Assembly: GCA_948473115.1 (NCBI GenBank)
Contig: CAOKWI010000015.1
Location: 1-64,000, forward strand
DNA from: an uncultured Lachnospiraceae bacterium
GTDB lineage: Bacteria > Bacillota > Clostridia > Lachnospirales > Lachnospiraceae
DNA: 64,000 nucleotides
Reading direction: 5' to 3'
Shown here: positions 1 through 8,707 of the stretch, piece by piece
Layout of the letters: each line of letters begins with the position of its first letter
Numbering within the stretch: position 1 is the first letter of the stretch
Made by a program: the position numbers and the translations under genes
Notes under the pieces: generated by a model
Told to the model about the DNA's origin: nothing
The model's input: the letters and a program-made list of their open reading frames with translations, nothing else
Database searches by the model: none

Positions 1-138
1 TTGGGCTTTGCCGTGCATAAGGCTCATCGGAACGCCTATCGAGCCGTCGCAGAAAGTACCCCTGTCTCCCCTGCGCCGTCCCTTCCTCCACAAACCCAAG
101 CCGCCTGGCACTATCGGGGCTGAACCGTTATGTTACCA
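1..138. repeat. Partial dispersed intergenic repeat at window edge
   Basis: This stretch has no gene of its own. Positions 19-60 resemble 15841-15880 (both contain a 'cgagccgtc.cagaaag' core). Positions 100-138 carry the 'ctatcggggctgaa' end also seen near 18107-18120, joined to an inverted GTAACAG-TTCAGCC-type end that recurs across the window. The stop codon of the aminopeptidase gene lies inside this repeat. Confidence 0.6.
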
Positions 139-2207
139 GCCCCAAACGCCTCATTCAGCACCTCGCAGCCCGGAAGCACGAATCTTCCCTTTTGGATCAC
201 GGGGATCCTGGTTCCGTCCGCCCTCACGGCCGCCAGTTCCTCCAGCTCGTCGTAGGGAATGGTGATATCTGTGTGACAGTCAAAATAAGCTTCCTGGGAT
301 TTCTGCTTTCTCAACAGGGATCTCTCGTTGTCCCTTGCCATGATCTCCTTCCCGTCGGGATTGTGCACAGGGATCTCCTCCGCATGGGCATAGCAGGTAT
401 CCCCCACCGCAAAATGGGGACCCATCTTCTCCGCGATCAGGATAGGAAGCTTATCCTCCACGCCCAGCCGCCTTGCGGCCACATAAGCCGTGGTGTTTGT
501 GCCGATGGCAAACTCGCCCATGGGAAGGGTGGAATGCCGATATAAAATATTTTCGCTGATAAACGCCCTGTTCTCCTCCCCAGAGGCAAAATTGTCACAG
601 GTGTAATCCCTGATCATGCCATCCTCAAAAGTGATGGCAAGGTTGCGGAATTCCAGTCCCCGCAGATAGACCCTGCTGACATGGAGCACCCCGTTTGTCC
701 CTTTCAGGACAGGGGAGGTAAAGACCTCTCCCACGGGAATGTTCACATCCGCCACACAGTTTTCAAAGATGGTTTCCTGATCGGGATCCTTCAGCTTGTA
801 CAAATTCACCCTCAGGTCCGTGCGGTTGCCGTTTCCGCCCCTGATCTCGCAATAGTCCGCCGTGTCCAGCACATCGATGATGTTCTGCTGTACCTTCCGG
901 TAGACCATATAATCCAGGGTATTGATGCGGATGGTCTCCTGGAACAGTTCCCGGAACACCGGGCCGATCTCAGGCACAGGAAAGGCAATGATCGTAAAGC
1001 TGCGCTCCTCCTCCAGGATATATTCCCTCTGGATCTCCCCCGCCCGGGCGCGGTATTCCACCCAGAGCCTGTTCTGCTCCTCACTCAGCTTCAGGGCTTC
1101 CTTCTTTGTCACTGGGTCAAAGGAGCCCTCCCCGAAGGTCTCCACCACCGCAGGCCCCGCATAATCCCGCGCCTGCCTCTTATATTCCTCATAAGTGGTA
1201 CGGTTCACCTCCAGCCTGCGGTTCACATAATTCTTATCCAGGAAAAGCGCCTTATCATCCTTATGGTCGTATTCATACTGCCTGTTGGGCAGGCTGCCAT
1301 AAAACCCTTTGGGAACCAGGGAAGGGTGGTCCAGCGCACTGGCCGCCCTTCTCCAGATCACCGGCTTTAACCCCATCCGGGCAAAATTCTCAATGGCACG
1401 TTTCATCATCCGCTCAAACCCGATCTGGTAATGCAGCGCCACGGTCCCCTTTTGGGACAGATCTATCCCGGCGACCTGAAACCCGATACGGTAACCCTCC
1501 GTGTAGGTGTCCGCCATGGCCGCAATGGTTTCCCGGGGCAGGCCGTTCATAAATTCCGCCATCTCCAGCACGCTGTCACTGACATACTCGCCATAGGCAT
1601 AGAGATACCGCAGATCCGTAAGGTCGCTGTCACAAATGATATGCGTCCCGAAGCAGCCCTCCGGACACAGCTGTTCCCCAATCCTTCTCTCCACCGCCAC
1701 ATCGGCATAATCGCTGGCAAACCAGTAAAGGATCTGCCGGATGTCCTCCCGGCCGGGAATCCTCCGGTTCTCCTCCCACTCATAGACCACCGCCGTATAG
1801 ATTTCCATGAGAAGCTCCATGCGGATCACCAGCTCTGCCAGCTTTCCCTCATAACAGAAGCCGATCATGCTGCGCAGCTCCACATACAGAAAAGAAAGCT
1901 CCGCCCCCAGCTCCTCTCCCAGCCGAGGTACCGCACAGGCGGGATCCGCGTAGCTGGAACCGTAATTTTCCGGCAGGATATCCCGGTACAGAGCCAGATT
2001 CCTTTCCTTCAGCTGCTCCAGCGAGGCATTGGCAACGCCGCCCCCTTCCTCCAGGAACCTTCTGTTTTCGTCGATCAATAACACAAATTCCGCCATGGCG
2101 GCAAAATAGGCCTCCAGGGCCGGAACACCGAAATGCTCTTTCGGAATCTCCCTGATCCTGTCCAATGCCAGTTCGTATCTTTCTTCATATATATCTGTCA
2201 TACACAT
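111..2207 (-). CDS. M29-family metal-dependent aminopeptidase with long N-terminal extension
   Basis: A 698-residue protein whose C-terminal half matches the M29 (AmpS/aminopeptidase T) family, cytoplasmic dinuclear-metal aminopeptidases that remove N-terminal residues. Metal-site motifs are in order: NIPVGEVF (Glu near 497), MGEFAIGTN (Glu near 565), EKMGPHFAVGDTCY (His near 598, Tyr near 606) and CHTDI (His near 645 with Asp). About 350 residues precede this domain, much longer than the roughly 410-residue family norm; that part is helical and charged and I cannot name it. It is the last gene of the pyrE operon; its start abuts the stop of the small membrane protein. The last residues (GNITVQPR) and the stop are encoded inside a dispersed repeat. 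Confidence 0.85.
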   Translation of the reverse strand: MCMTDIYEERYELALDRIREIPKEHFGVPALEAYFAAMAEFVLLIDENRRFLEEGGGVANASLEQLKERNLALYRDILPENYGSSYADPACAVPRLGEELGAELSFLYVELRSMIGFCYEGKLAELVIRMELLMEIYTAVVYEWEENRRIPGREDIRQILYWFASDYADVAVERRIGEQLCPEGCFGTHIICDSDLTDLRYLYAYGEYVSDSVLEMAEFMNGLPRETIAAMADTYTEGYRIGFQVAGIDLSQKGTVALHYQIGFERMMKRAIENFARMGLKPVIWRRAASALDHPSLVPKGFYGSLPNRQYEYDHKDDKALFLDKNYVNRRLEVNRTTYEEYKRQARDYAGPAVVETFGEGSFDPVTKKEALKLSEEQNRLWVEYRARAGEIQREYILEEERSFTIIAFPVPEIGPVFRELFQETIRINTLDYMVYRKVQQNIIDVLDTADYCEIRGGNGNRTDLRVNLYKLKDPDQETIFENCVADVNIPVGEVFTSPVLKGTNGVLHVSRVYLRGLEFRNLAITFEDGMIRDYTCDNFASGEENRAFISENILYRHSTLPMGEFAIGTNTTAYVAARRLGVEDKLPILIAEKMGPHFAVGDTCYAHAEEIPVHNPDGKEIMARDNERSLLRKQKSQEAYFDCHTDITIPYDELEELAAVRADGTRIPVIQKGRFVLPGCEVLNEAFGAGNITVQPR

Positions 2208-2545
2208 TACATATTCGCTCCCGCATACAAAATTAAGCTGATCCCGCCCAGAGCCGCCAGATTCAGCAGCGTTCCGAGGACAGGGAACAACCGGTAATAG
2301 TTTCTGTTCTGTACGGTCACAATCCCCAACCCCAGGCCGATCACGGAAAAGACCGCCGCAAGAAGGCCGGTAAAGCCAAATCCTGTCTCCGCCTCGCCTG
2401 CCCTCCTGTATGTCATAAACAGCACGATTCCCAGGGACACAAGGCTGATGACTCCCAGGATCGTCGCCATTATGGCACGGTTAGAATGCTTCTTGTTCGT
2501 AAAAATAAAGTTCTTTCTCATAAATTCTAAAAGGCACTTCCCCAC
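2207..2545 (-). CDS. Small three-helix membrane protein (DUF6142-like)
   Basis: A 112-residue protein with three predicted membrane helices (roughly residues 25-45, 58-78 and 88-108) after a short basic N-terminus. It resembles the uncharacterised DUF6142 proteins of Lachnospiraceae; this is recognition by general pattern only. An alternative start at residue 9 (MRKNFIF) would remove a hydrophilic lead. It sits between a 50-residue membrane peptide and the M29 peptidase and shares one base with the peptidase start, so it is co-transcribed with pyrE. Function unknown. Confidence 0.6.
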   Translation of the reverse strand: MGKCLLEFMRKNFIFTNKKHSNRAIMATILGVISLVSLGIVLFMTYRRAGEAETGFGFTGLLAAVFSVIGLGLGIVTVQNRNYYRLFPVLGTLLNLAALGGISLILYAGANM

Positions 2546-2592
2546 GGAAGTCTGTAACTCCCCTCAGGAAATGCCCGGTTTCACTCCTCATA

Positions 2593-2745
2593 TTAAAATA
2601 GAATCTTGGACTTTCCGGCGATCAGCTTCGCTCCTGCAATGATCATCAAGATACCGGATACAATCCCCACGATCAAAGAAATGACCCCCAGGGCAATATT
2701 GGTTGCCCCCGCACCCTTCATGATCTTGTAAACCTTTTCTTCCAT
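2593..2745 (-). CDS. 50-residue single-helix membrane peptide
   Basis: A short protein (MEEKVYKIMKG...) with one long hydrophobic stretch rich in Ile, Gly and Val (about residues 16-40). The internal ATG at 2745 is chosen because AAGGGAG lies 7 bases upstream; the longer frame to 2823 would overlap pyrE and has no ribosome site. It lies 49 bp after pyrE and before the DUF6142-like gene, so it belongs to the same operon. No known domain; conserved operon position is the best argument that it is real. Confidence 0.6.
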   Translation of the reverse strand: MEEKVYKIMKGAGATNIALGVISLIVGIVSGILMIIAGAKLIAGKSKILF

Positions 2746-2794
2746 TGTCCTGCTCCCTTCACGTTTTTCTCCTGCCAACAGGATATCCCTCTCA

Positions 2795-3469
2795 TCATGC
2801 ACCATACTTCTCATAATATTCATCCATCGCCGCCTTCATTTTATCATCAATGTATATCTGCCCTTTGTAAGGCCTGTCATACAAGTGTTCAATGACCTCC
2901 TGCATGGTCACAATGGCATGGGTGTCAAAGCCGTATTTCTCCCTGATCTCCTCCAGGGCGCTGACCTTGCCGCCGAGCCCTTTCTCCATGCGGTTCAGGG
3001 AAACCATCAGCCCTTTGATCTCCACCTTTCCCTGGGCCTGGATAATGGGAAAAGTCTCTTCAATGGATTTGCCGGAGGTAGTCACGTCCTCAATGATCAC
3101 CACCCTGTCGCCATCCCCCATGCCGCTGCCCAGGAGAATGCCCACATCCCCGTGATCCTTGATCTCCTTCCGGTTGGAACAATAACGGATATCCTTGCCG
3201 TAAAGCTCGCTGTAAGCCATGGTGGTGGCCACGCTCAAAGGGATCCCCTTGTACGCAGGTCCGAACAGCACGTCAAAATCCTCCCCGAAAGTGTCATGGA
3301 TCGCTTTCGCATAATACCCGCCCAGCCTGCGGAGCTGCGTACCGGTAAAATAGGCTCCCGCATTCATATAAAAGGGGGATTTCCTTCCGCTCTTTAAAGT
3401 AAACTCGCCGAATTTCAGCACCTGGCTGTCCACCATGAACTCAATGAATTCCTGCTTGTATGCCTCCAT
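2795..3469 (-). CDS. pyrE: Orotate phosphoribosyltransferase
   Basis: A 224-residue PyrE, which joins orotate to PRPP to give OMP in de novo pyrimidine synthesis. The PRPP-binding motif VVIIEDVTTSGKS (about residues 122-134), preceded by acidic and hydrophobic residues, is diagnostic; the family's FGPAYKGIPLS loop is also present. The start ATG has an upstream GAGGT and AGGAGGG. It is the first gene of a four-gene unit with two small membrane proteins and an M29 aminopeptidase, and a sigma-A promoter lies 50-80 bp upstream. No other pyr genes are nearby. Confidence 0.95.
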   Translation of the reverse strand: MEAYKQEFIEFMVDSQVLKFGEFTLKSGRKSPFYMNAGAYFTGTQLRRLGGYYAKAIHDTFGEDFDVLFGPAYKGIPLSVATTMAYSELYGKDIRYCSNRKEIKDHGDVGILLGSGMGDGDRVVIIEDVTTSGKSIEETFPIIQAQGKVEIKGLMVSLNRMEKGLGGKVSALEEIREKYGFDTHAIVTMQEVIEHLYDRPYKGQIYIDDKMKAAMDEYYEKYGA

Positions 3470-3520
3470 TGTACCTCAAACCCTCCTGTGTACCCGTTTC
3501 ATATTTCAAATGTCTATTTT

Positions 3521-3549
3521 ATCCTACCATAAAGCTTTCCATTTTTCAA
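3521..3549 (-). promoter_or_regulatory. Sigma-A promoter of the pyrE operon
   Basis: On the minus strand TTGAAA (3544-3549) is followed after 17 bp by TAGGAT (3521-3526), about 50 bp before the pyrE start. No pyrimidine attenuator or PyrR-binding loop was recognised in the short leader. Confidence 0.5.
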
Positions 3550-3637
3550 TCGGTTTTACCATTTATACTGCTTAACGATTTCACTTGCCGTGTAACCAGA
3601 CTGCATAACGCTGACTGGTTCCATCGCATGATTACAT

Positions 3638-3801
3638 TAGAGCGTGTTTGAAAATTGCTTTTTGTCAGCTGTGCGTCACAATTTGTGGTAGATTTGACCC
3701 GAATGAAGGAGACGTAGTGGGCTACGTTGACCGAATGAGGGGCAAAGATACCGCAAAGTGGGGCGTGCAGATGGCGGGAATGAATTTTCAAACACGCTCT
3801 A
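3638..3801. mobile_element. 164-bp MITE-like element with perfect terminal inverted repeats
   Basis: The ends are a perfect 19-bp inverted repeat (TAGAGCGTGTTTGAAAATT at 3638-3656 and its complement at 3783-3801). The terminal TA on each side could be a TA target duplication, as left by IS630/Tc1-mariner-type transposases. The interior has an ACGTAG...CTACGT hairpin and no plausible gene. A partial copy of the same end occurs at about 44186-44202. Confidence 0.7.
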
Positions 3802-3953
3802 GGCAATATTCAGCGTTATGCTCGTGCAAGCACGGCACTTGGCTCATTGCTCGCGGGAATAAAAGATGGGCCGCACAGCGGCGTCGGATGCGAAGCAGAC
3901 GCTGAGGGGGCTTGCCCACCTCGTCAGGAATGTGAAGGCTGAACTGTTACGAT
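3802..3953. repeat. Dispersed GC-rich repeat, family A (3' part)
   Basis: This directly abuts the MITE. It contains 'ggcgtcggatgcgaagcagacgctgagg', here split as ggcgtcggatgcg plus aagcagacgctgagg, a 'ggcttgcccacctcgt' block, and ends GGCTGAACTGTTACG. The same blocks recur at 45526-45798 and, reversed, at 55799-56090. No gene is seen in it. Confidence 0.65.
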
Positions 3954-4035
3954 AACTTGATGCACTTAACCAATGTAATGTAGAACTCCTGGTACAGGTC
4001 TTCGTCAAGCCTGCCGCCGTCAATCACCGCTTTTA

Positions 4036-6549
4036 TCAGCAGGGGCTTGTTTCCCCCTTCAGCCGCATGACCGTCACTGACCTTCCGGGGAATGACCTTC
4101 TAAACTCCTTTCTTTCCCCCACAAGCCCCGCAACATCATTGGACTGTTTTATCTCTGCCGTCTCCACCCCTGGAAACTCTGCACTTTCCACACAGTCCTC
4201 TTCCAACAGCACATAGGTATCACAGGCCAGTTTCTGCGTTTCTATACCAGGAAGCGAAACCAGCGTCTCAAAAGCCTCTCCCCGCAGGTTGACAGCTTTC
4301 AGAATAATCTCCCCTGTACCCTTGTCCCTGCTGGCCGTCAGATACAAGGGTTCAATCTCCAAAGGTTTCAACTCCGTCCACTGATACAGTTCACCGTCTA
4401 TCCATCCCTCTACCCGGTTTCCCTGCACACGCAGTTCCAATTCATAACCATGTCCAGAAACCACCGAAAACTGGCTCTGGGTAAGAAAACTGCTCTTTCC
4501 GTCCACTTCCTCCATCAGGGCCGCATCCTGGTTCTCCCATCCGCCCAGGATCCAGCCCATCCGGTTCCGCTCATCCTTCCATGCAAAATACACCCGGAAT
4601 CCCTTGAATCCCTCCAGTTCTTTCGCATGAAATTTCAAGGTGAAATTCCGTGGGGCAGATTCCGTGAGAAGCACAGGCAGCTTATCCGCTTTTACCTCCC
4701 GGTCTGCATACCGGATCTCTTCCCCCGTATCCCCATCCATCAGAACAATCTCCGAGAAAGCTACCCTTGCCTCATTTCCCCAGAAATAAACAGCACCTTC
4801 CTTCCGGGCATCCAGGTTCGCCAATACCTTTTTCTCCAAGCCGGTCTCTATCTCACATCTCAGCAGTTCGTCTCCCTGATGGTTCATAAACAGCTTCTGT
4901 ACCTGGTAGTTCACCGACCTGCAGACCTGCCCGTTATCAAACCAGATCATATCGGGCCGCCAGTTCACATAGTCCCTGTTGCACAAAAGCGGCGCATAAC
5001 ATGCCATCTTCACTGCATGACAGGCATTCTGCAGCCCAGTCATGAATGCAGCCTCTGCCAGTGCGCTTTTTCCTGTATTCGAGCAGCTGGCATATTCCCC
5101 TAAGAACACATGGGGCGTCGTCTCCCCAAAGGAATCATACCGGTGAATATTGGCAAGGAACCACTCCGGCGCCATATAGTAATGCTCATCCACAATGTCC
5201 GCACCGTTCTCCCTGGCGCATTTCCATCCCAGATCATACTCACTGCCAGCACAAAAAGGCCCGCTGCTGCCGATAATCTTGATATCAGGGTACTTTTCCC
5301 GTACTGCTTTTACAAAACATGGGAAACGCTCCCGGAATCCCTCTCCTACTTCCTCGTTGCCAATCCCCAGATACTCCAGTCCAAAAGGCTCCCTATGCCC
5401 CAGAGCTGCCCGGACCGCTCCCCACTGTGTGGTCTCATCTCCGTTCGCAAACTCAATCAGGTCCAGGGTTTCCTGAATCCACGGCCCCAGTTCCTCCAGG
5501 GGAGCCATTCTCTTATGATGGGGATCATAGGCGGCCGGCAGAATCGGCACCGGCTTAGTGCCAATATCCTCGCAAAACAGGAAATATTCATAATATCCCA
5601 GCCCCAACGTCTGGTTATACCTCCAGTTGCTCCTTCGGGCAGGCCTGTCCTCCAAAGCCCCCAGTGTATTTTTCCAACGGTACAGCGAATCCCTGGCATT
5701 CTCATCCAGACTGCCGTCATGGACCAGACAGCCGCCCGGAAAGCGCATGAACTTCGGCTTCAGTTCCGCCAGAGCCTCCGCCAGGTCAGGACGGAGACCA
5801 TTTCTCCTGCCCCGGTAGGTTTCTTCCGGAAAAAGGGACACAAAATCAAGCTCAACGCCGCTCCCCTCCAGAACGGTAACGGCAAGGCTTCCTCTTTCCG
5901 TAACCAGTTTTTCCGTTTCCACTGCCTGCCCTGTTTCCCCTGATCCTCCTGTTCCTTCCGGTATGCCCGATCCTCCTGTTCCCTCTGATCCCCCTGTTCC
6001 TTCCGGTATCCCTGATCCTCCTGCCCTGGAAGTTCCGCCCCTGTCTGCAATCTCCATAACAGCCGTATGTTTCCCCCACTGCCCTTTCACAGCCCATTTC
6101 CCCTCCGCAAGACAGACATCTTTCCCATCCCGCAGGGTGACCCGGATTGTACACTCCTCACTTCCCACACTTCTGGCATAACAGGAAAACAGGTACTTTT
6201 TCCCCTGCCGAAAACACATCCCCTTTCCAAAACCAAGGTTCCGGACGCCCACATCGGCTCCCGGTTTTTGAATATCCATATGGAGATAATGAGGATTCCT
6301 GGCGCTTACCGCATCCCCTTCCAAAACGGTAATCTCTGCCCTGCCGTCCCTCTCCACCTTCTCCCATGCAGTCAGCGGATGATAAGATGGATTATCTATC
6401 TCCCCAAACTCAAAGGAACGGTTCTGGATCATCTCCGCATACAGTCCACCGTCCGCAGCGTGGTTCAAATCCTCAAAAAAGATGCCAAACAGGTCTCCTA
6501 TGGGCCTGTCCTCTGTTTTCGTCTCAATTGTAATACGATTCTGTTCCAT
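4036..6549 (-). CDS. GH51 alpha-L-arabinofuranosidase
   Basis: An 837-residue cytoplasmic enzyme (no signal peptide) that releases terminal arabinofuranose from arabinan or arabinoxylan oligosaccharides. The catalytic barrel shows the GH51 acid/base motif LGIGNEE (Glu near 399) and the nucleophile motif FLGEYAS (Glu near 485), with FMRFPGGC upstream and a beta-rich C-terminal domain. ATG 6549 is preferred because AAGGAAAGGAA precedes it. Unusually, residues about 171-207 are a Gly/Pro/Glu/Thr tandem repeat (GGSGIPEGT units) between the N-terminal beta domain and the barrel. It lies 157 bp after gtrA; whether it belongs to that operon is unclear. Confidence 0.9.
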   Translation of the reverse strand: MEQNRITIETKTEDRPIGDLFGIFFEDLNHAADGGLYAEMIQNRSFEFGEIDNPSYHPLTAWEKVERDGRAEITVLEGDAVSARNPHYLHMDIQKPGADVGVRNLGFGKGMCFRQGKKYLFSCYARSVGSEECTIRVTLRDGKDVCLAEGKWAVKGQWGKHTAVMEIADRGGTSRAGGSGIPEGTGGSEGTGGSGIPEGTGGSGETGQAVETEKLVTERGSLAVTVLEGSGVELDFVSLFPEETYRGRRNGLRPDLAEALAELKPKFMRFPGGCLVHDGSLDENARDSLYRWKNTLGALEDRPARRSNWRYNQTLGLGYYEYFLFCEDIGTKPVPILPAAYDPHHKRMAPLEELGPWIQETLDLIEFANGDETTQWGAVRAALGHREPFGLEYLGIGNEEVGEGFRERFPCFVKAVREKYPDIKIIGSSGPFCAGSEYDLGWKCARENGADIVDEHYYMAPEWFLANIHRYDSFGETTPHVFLGEYASCSNTGKSALAEAAFMTGLQNACHAVKMACYAPLLCNRDYVNWRPDMIWFDNGQVCRSVNYQVQKLFMNHQGDELLRCEIETGLEKKVLANLDARKEGAVYFWGNEARVAFSEIVLMDGDTGEEIRYADREVKADKLPVLLTESAPRNFTLKFHAKELEGFKGFRVYFAWKDERNRMGWILGGWENQDAALMEEVDGKSSFLTQSQFSVVSGHGYELELRVQGNRVEGWIDGELYQWTELKPLEIEPLYLTASRDKGTGEIILKAVNLRGEAFETLVSLPGIETQKLACDTYVLLEEDCVESAEFPGVETAEIKQSNDVAGLVGERKEFRRSFPGRSVTVMRLKGETSPC

Positions 6550-6706
6550 TTCCTTTCCTTCCTGTCCTGGTCCCGCAAACGTCATCCCGAATGCCTGTAT
6601 CAGCGAACACTGTCACCACATGGCCTTCACAGGTACAATCAACCAATCCGCATCAAAAGCGATCCCTCCGATGCAAACCTCCCGATGCCATCCTTTCCCA
6701 TCAGGG

Positions 6707-7198
6707 TCAATCTTTCCGGGAAGATTTTACTCTGTATGCCCAGTATTTATTCACCAAAAAATTCATCGGCACAGTGACCAGCAGATTGAGGCCTGCTGCC
6801 AATACATTTCCCAGGAACTCCGCGTCAAACTGCGTCAGTCCATGTCCTGCAAGCATTTCCGCCCATCCACCCAGATACTGTGAAAGCCGTATCCAATCGA
6901 TCCAGAACACCAACAGCGCCGAGCTGACCAGAAATCCCCCTAAATATGCCACATATGTTTTCAGAAGCACCTTCCACCAGACACGCCCACCCTGTTCGGG
7001 AGCCGCCTTAAATACATACCTGCTGCTCCAGTAATAGGCATTCAGCACGCTCAGCATAAAACCAATAAAATACGCCAGCAGATAGGGCATCCTGAAATAA
7101 ACCAGGACACAATAGACTCCCTCACTGACCAGCGTATTGGAGATTCCGACGATTCCAAATTTAATAAACTGCCAGAAATTCCTCATACGCTCATTCAT
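6707..7198 (-). CDS. gtrA: GtrA-family membrane protein
   Basis: A 163-residue protein with four membrane helices and the GtrA signature (KFGIVGISNTLV near the start; MNFLVNKYWAYR at the end). GtrA proteins are thought to help flip or hold polyprenyl-linked sugars for glycan decoration. It follows the GT2 glycosyltransferase by 44 bp, the usual GtrB-GtrA pairing. A second ATG (MRNFWQF, 7186) is possible. The intercistronic gap is filled by a perfect 18-bp palindrome. Confidence 0.85.
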   Translation of the reverse strand: MNERMRNFWQFIKFGIVGISNTLVSEGVYCVLVYFRMPYLLAYFIGFMLSVLNAYYWSSRYVFKAAPEQGGRVWWKVLLKTYVAYLGGFLVSSALLVFWIDWIRLSQYLGGWAEMLAGHGLTQFDAEFLGNVLAAGLNLLVTVPMNFLVNKYWAYRVKSSRKD

Positions 7199-7214
7199 CC
7201 TGCTCCAGTATCTC

Positions 7215-7255
7215 GTACATCGAATAATAAGTACCAGACTTATTATTCGATGTAC
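7215..7255. repeat. Perfect 18-bp inverted repeat at the GT2-gtrA junction
   Basis: The arms 7215-7232 and 7238-7255 are perfect complements with a 5-base loop (accag). The right arm includes the last codons and stop of the GT2 gene, so the hairpin forms exactly at the gene end. There is no U-tract, so it may protect the 3' end or tune gtrA rather than terminate. Confidence 0.75.
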
Positions 7256-8163
7256 TCGTCAATAATAAATGGCGGGCGTTTCCTCGCCGCATCCAGGGCA
7301 CGCCAGACATACTCTCCCAGGATCCCCATCATCAGGAGGATCAGACCGGAAGAGCACAATACCACGCACATGAGGGACGCCCAGCCCACGATAGGCGTTC
7401 CCACCGTAAAATACTCCACAAGGACATTGACCAGCATGATCACGGCTAAAATATTAAAGCCAATACCCACGTAGGTCATCAGGCGAATCGGCATGTAGGA
7501 GAAGCTCATCATGGAATCCAATACCAGCTTGAACTTCTTGGCAAAGGTCCAGCGGGAGACGCCTTTTTCCCTGTCCTTCCTGTCAAAATATACCATATCC
7601 GTCCGGAATCCCGCCCACAGCACCTGCAGAGTCAGACTGGAATTTTTCTCATCCAGGCGCTCCAGCACCTCGATCACCTTCCGGTCAATCAGGTAGCAGT
7701 CACAACCGCCCGCCGGCATATTCTTATTGACAAATCTGCGCACCAGGGAATAGTACCTGTTGGCAAAAAACACCTTCACCTTCGACTCGTCCCTGGAGCT
7801 GCGCACTGCCAGGACCACCTTATTCCCCTGTTTCCAGCGCTCGTACATCTCAGGTATCAGCGCGGCGTCCTCCTGTAAATCCGCCTGCTTCGTCACCGCG
7901 CAGTCGCCGGTGCAGACCGAAAGTCCTGCGAGAAGCGCCGCATGCTCGCCGAAATTGCGGGAAAGCTTCACCAGCCGCACATTCCTGTCCAGCTTCCGGA
8001 TATCGTTCATGATCTGCCAGGAACGGTCCCCCGACCCATCGTCCACAAATATGATCTCGTAATCCCCCAGGCCTCCCAATATCTTTGTTTTCAGATCCTC
8101 ATACAGGTCCATCAGTGTATCTTCATTGTAATACACCGGAACTACTATTGATATCTTGCTCAT
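7243..8163 (-). CDS. GT2 polyprenyl-phosphate glycosyltransferase (GtrB/DPM1-like)
   Basis: A 306-residue family 2 glycosyltransferase that loads a sugar from a nucleotide donor onto polyprenyl phosphate at the inner membrane face. Residues 1-230 form the GT-A domain with FVDDGSGD (about 40-47) and KQADLQED (about 91-98); two membrane helices follow (about 230-252 and 265-288), typical of GtrB/ArnC relatives. It starts immediately after the ketoisomerase stop with AGGAG in the overlap, and gtrA follows, so the product is probably a lipid-linked sugar used by the membrane transferase encoded upstream. Confidence 0.9.
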   Translation of the reverse strand: MSKISIVVPVYYNEDTLMDLYEDLKTKILGGLGDYEIIFVDDGSGDRSWQIMNDIRKLDRNVRLVKLSRNFGEHAALLAGLSVCTGDCAVTKQADLQEDAALIPEMYERWKQGNKVVLAVRSSRDESKVKVFFANRYYSLVRRFVNKNMPAGGCDCYLIDRKVIEVLERLDEKNSSLTLQVLWAGFRTDMVYFDRKDREKGVSRWTFAKKFKLVLDSMMSFSYMPIRLMTYVGIGFNILAVIMLVNVLVEYFTVGTPIVGWASLMCVVLCSSGLILLMMGILGEYVWRALDAARKRPPFIIDEYIE

Positions 8164-8616
8164 TTACAAAACTCCTGTCCCATTGCCGCCTGCTGCCCGT
8201 TCTGCTTCCTCCAGCGCCTTCCGGTAAGCGTCATAGTCACGAATGTACTCCTTTTCATCATAGTGCCTGCTGGCCAGTACCAGAAGCACGGAATCCACGG
8301 AAAAATCATACATATCCTTCCACAACATGGCAGAAAGGTAAAGTCCCATACGCGGCCTGTCCAGACTGATGACGGCTGATTCCCTGCCGTTATCCACCTT
8401 CACCTTGCTTTTCCCGCTGACATTGACCAGCAGAAACTCTGTCTCCCTGTTGGCGTGCCGGCCGCGGACCACCTCGCCGTCAGAGCCATAGATATAGAAT
8501 ACGCGTTTGATGTCAAAGGGGATATCCCTTCCCTCGCCTTCGATGACCACCAGGTTTCCTCTCTCATCGCCCAGATCCGCAAATTCTATTAATTGATACT
8601 GCTCCTCTAATTTCAT
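8164..8616 (-). CDS. dTDP-sugar 3,4-ketoisomerase (FdtA/QdtA-like cupin)
   Basis: A 150-residue cupin of the FdtA/QdtA/WxcM family, which converts dTDP-4-keto-6-deoxyglucose to the 3-keto form. The family signature RVFYIYG followed by RGRHANRETEFLLVNVSGK (the conserved His region) is clear; the length matches. The upstream gene encodes a matching PLP aminotransferase, which would make dTDP-3-amino-3,6-dideoxyhexose (Fuc3N or Qui3N type). An acetyltransferase for the next step is not present here. Confidence 0.85.
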   Translation of the reverse strand: MKLEEQYQLIEFADLGDERGNLVVIEGEGRDIPFDIKRVFYIYGSDGEVVRGRHANRETEFLLVNVSGKSKVKVDNGRESAVISLDRPRMGLYLSAMLWKDMYDFSVDSVLLVLASRHYDEKEYIRDYDAYRKALEEAERAAGGNGTGVL

Positions 8617-8707
8617 TATTTTTCTCCTGTTCCATTGCCGTCTGCAGCGCCTGCCCCTGCATATCCCTGCGCATCCGCCGAAGACCCTGAGGAAGCGATG
8701 TCCTTCC

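Noticed and set aside
3470-3545. Possible pyrimidine riboswitch or PyrR attenuator before pyrE
   Set aside because: The leader is too short and no terminator/antiterminator pair is visible.
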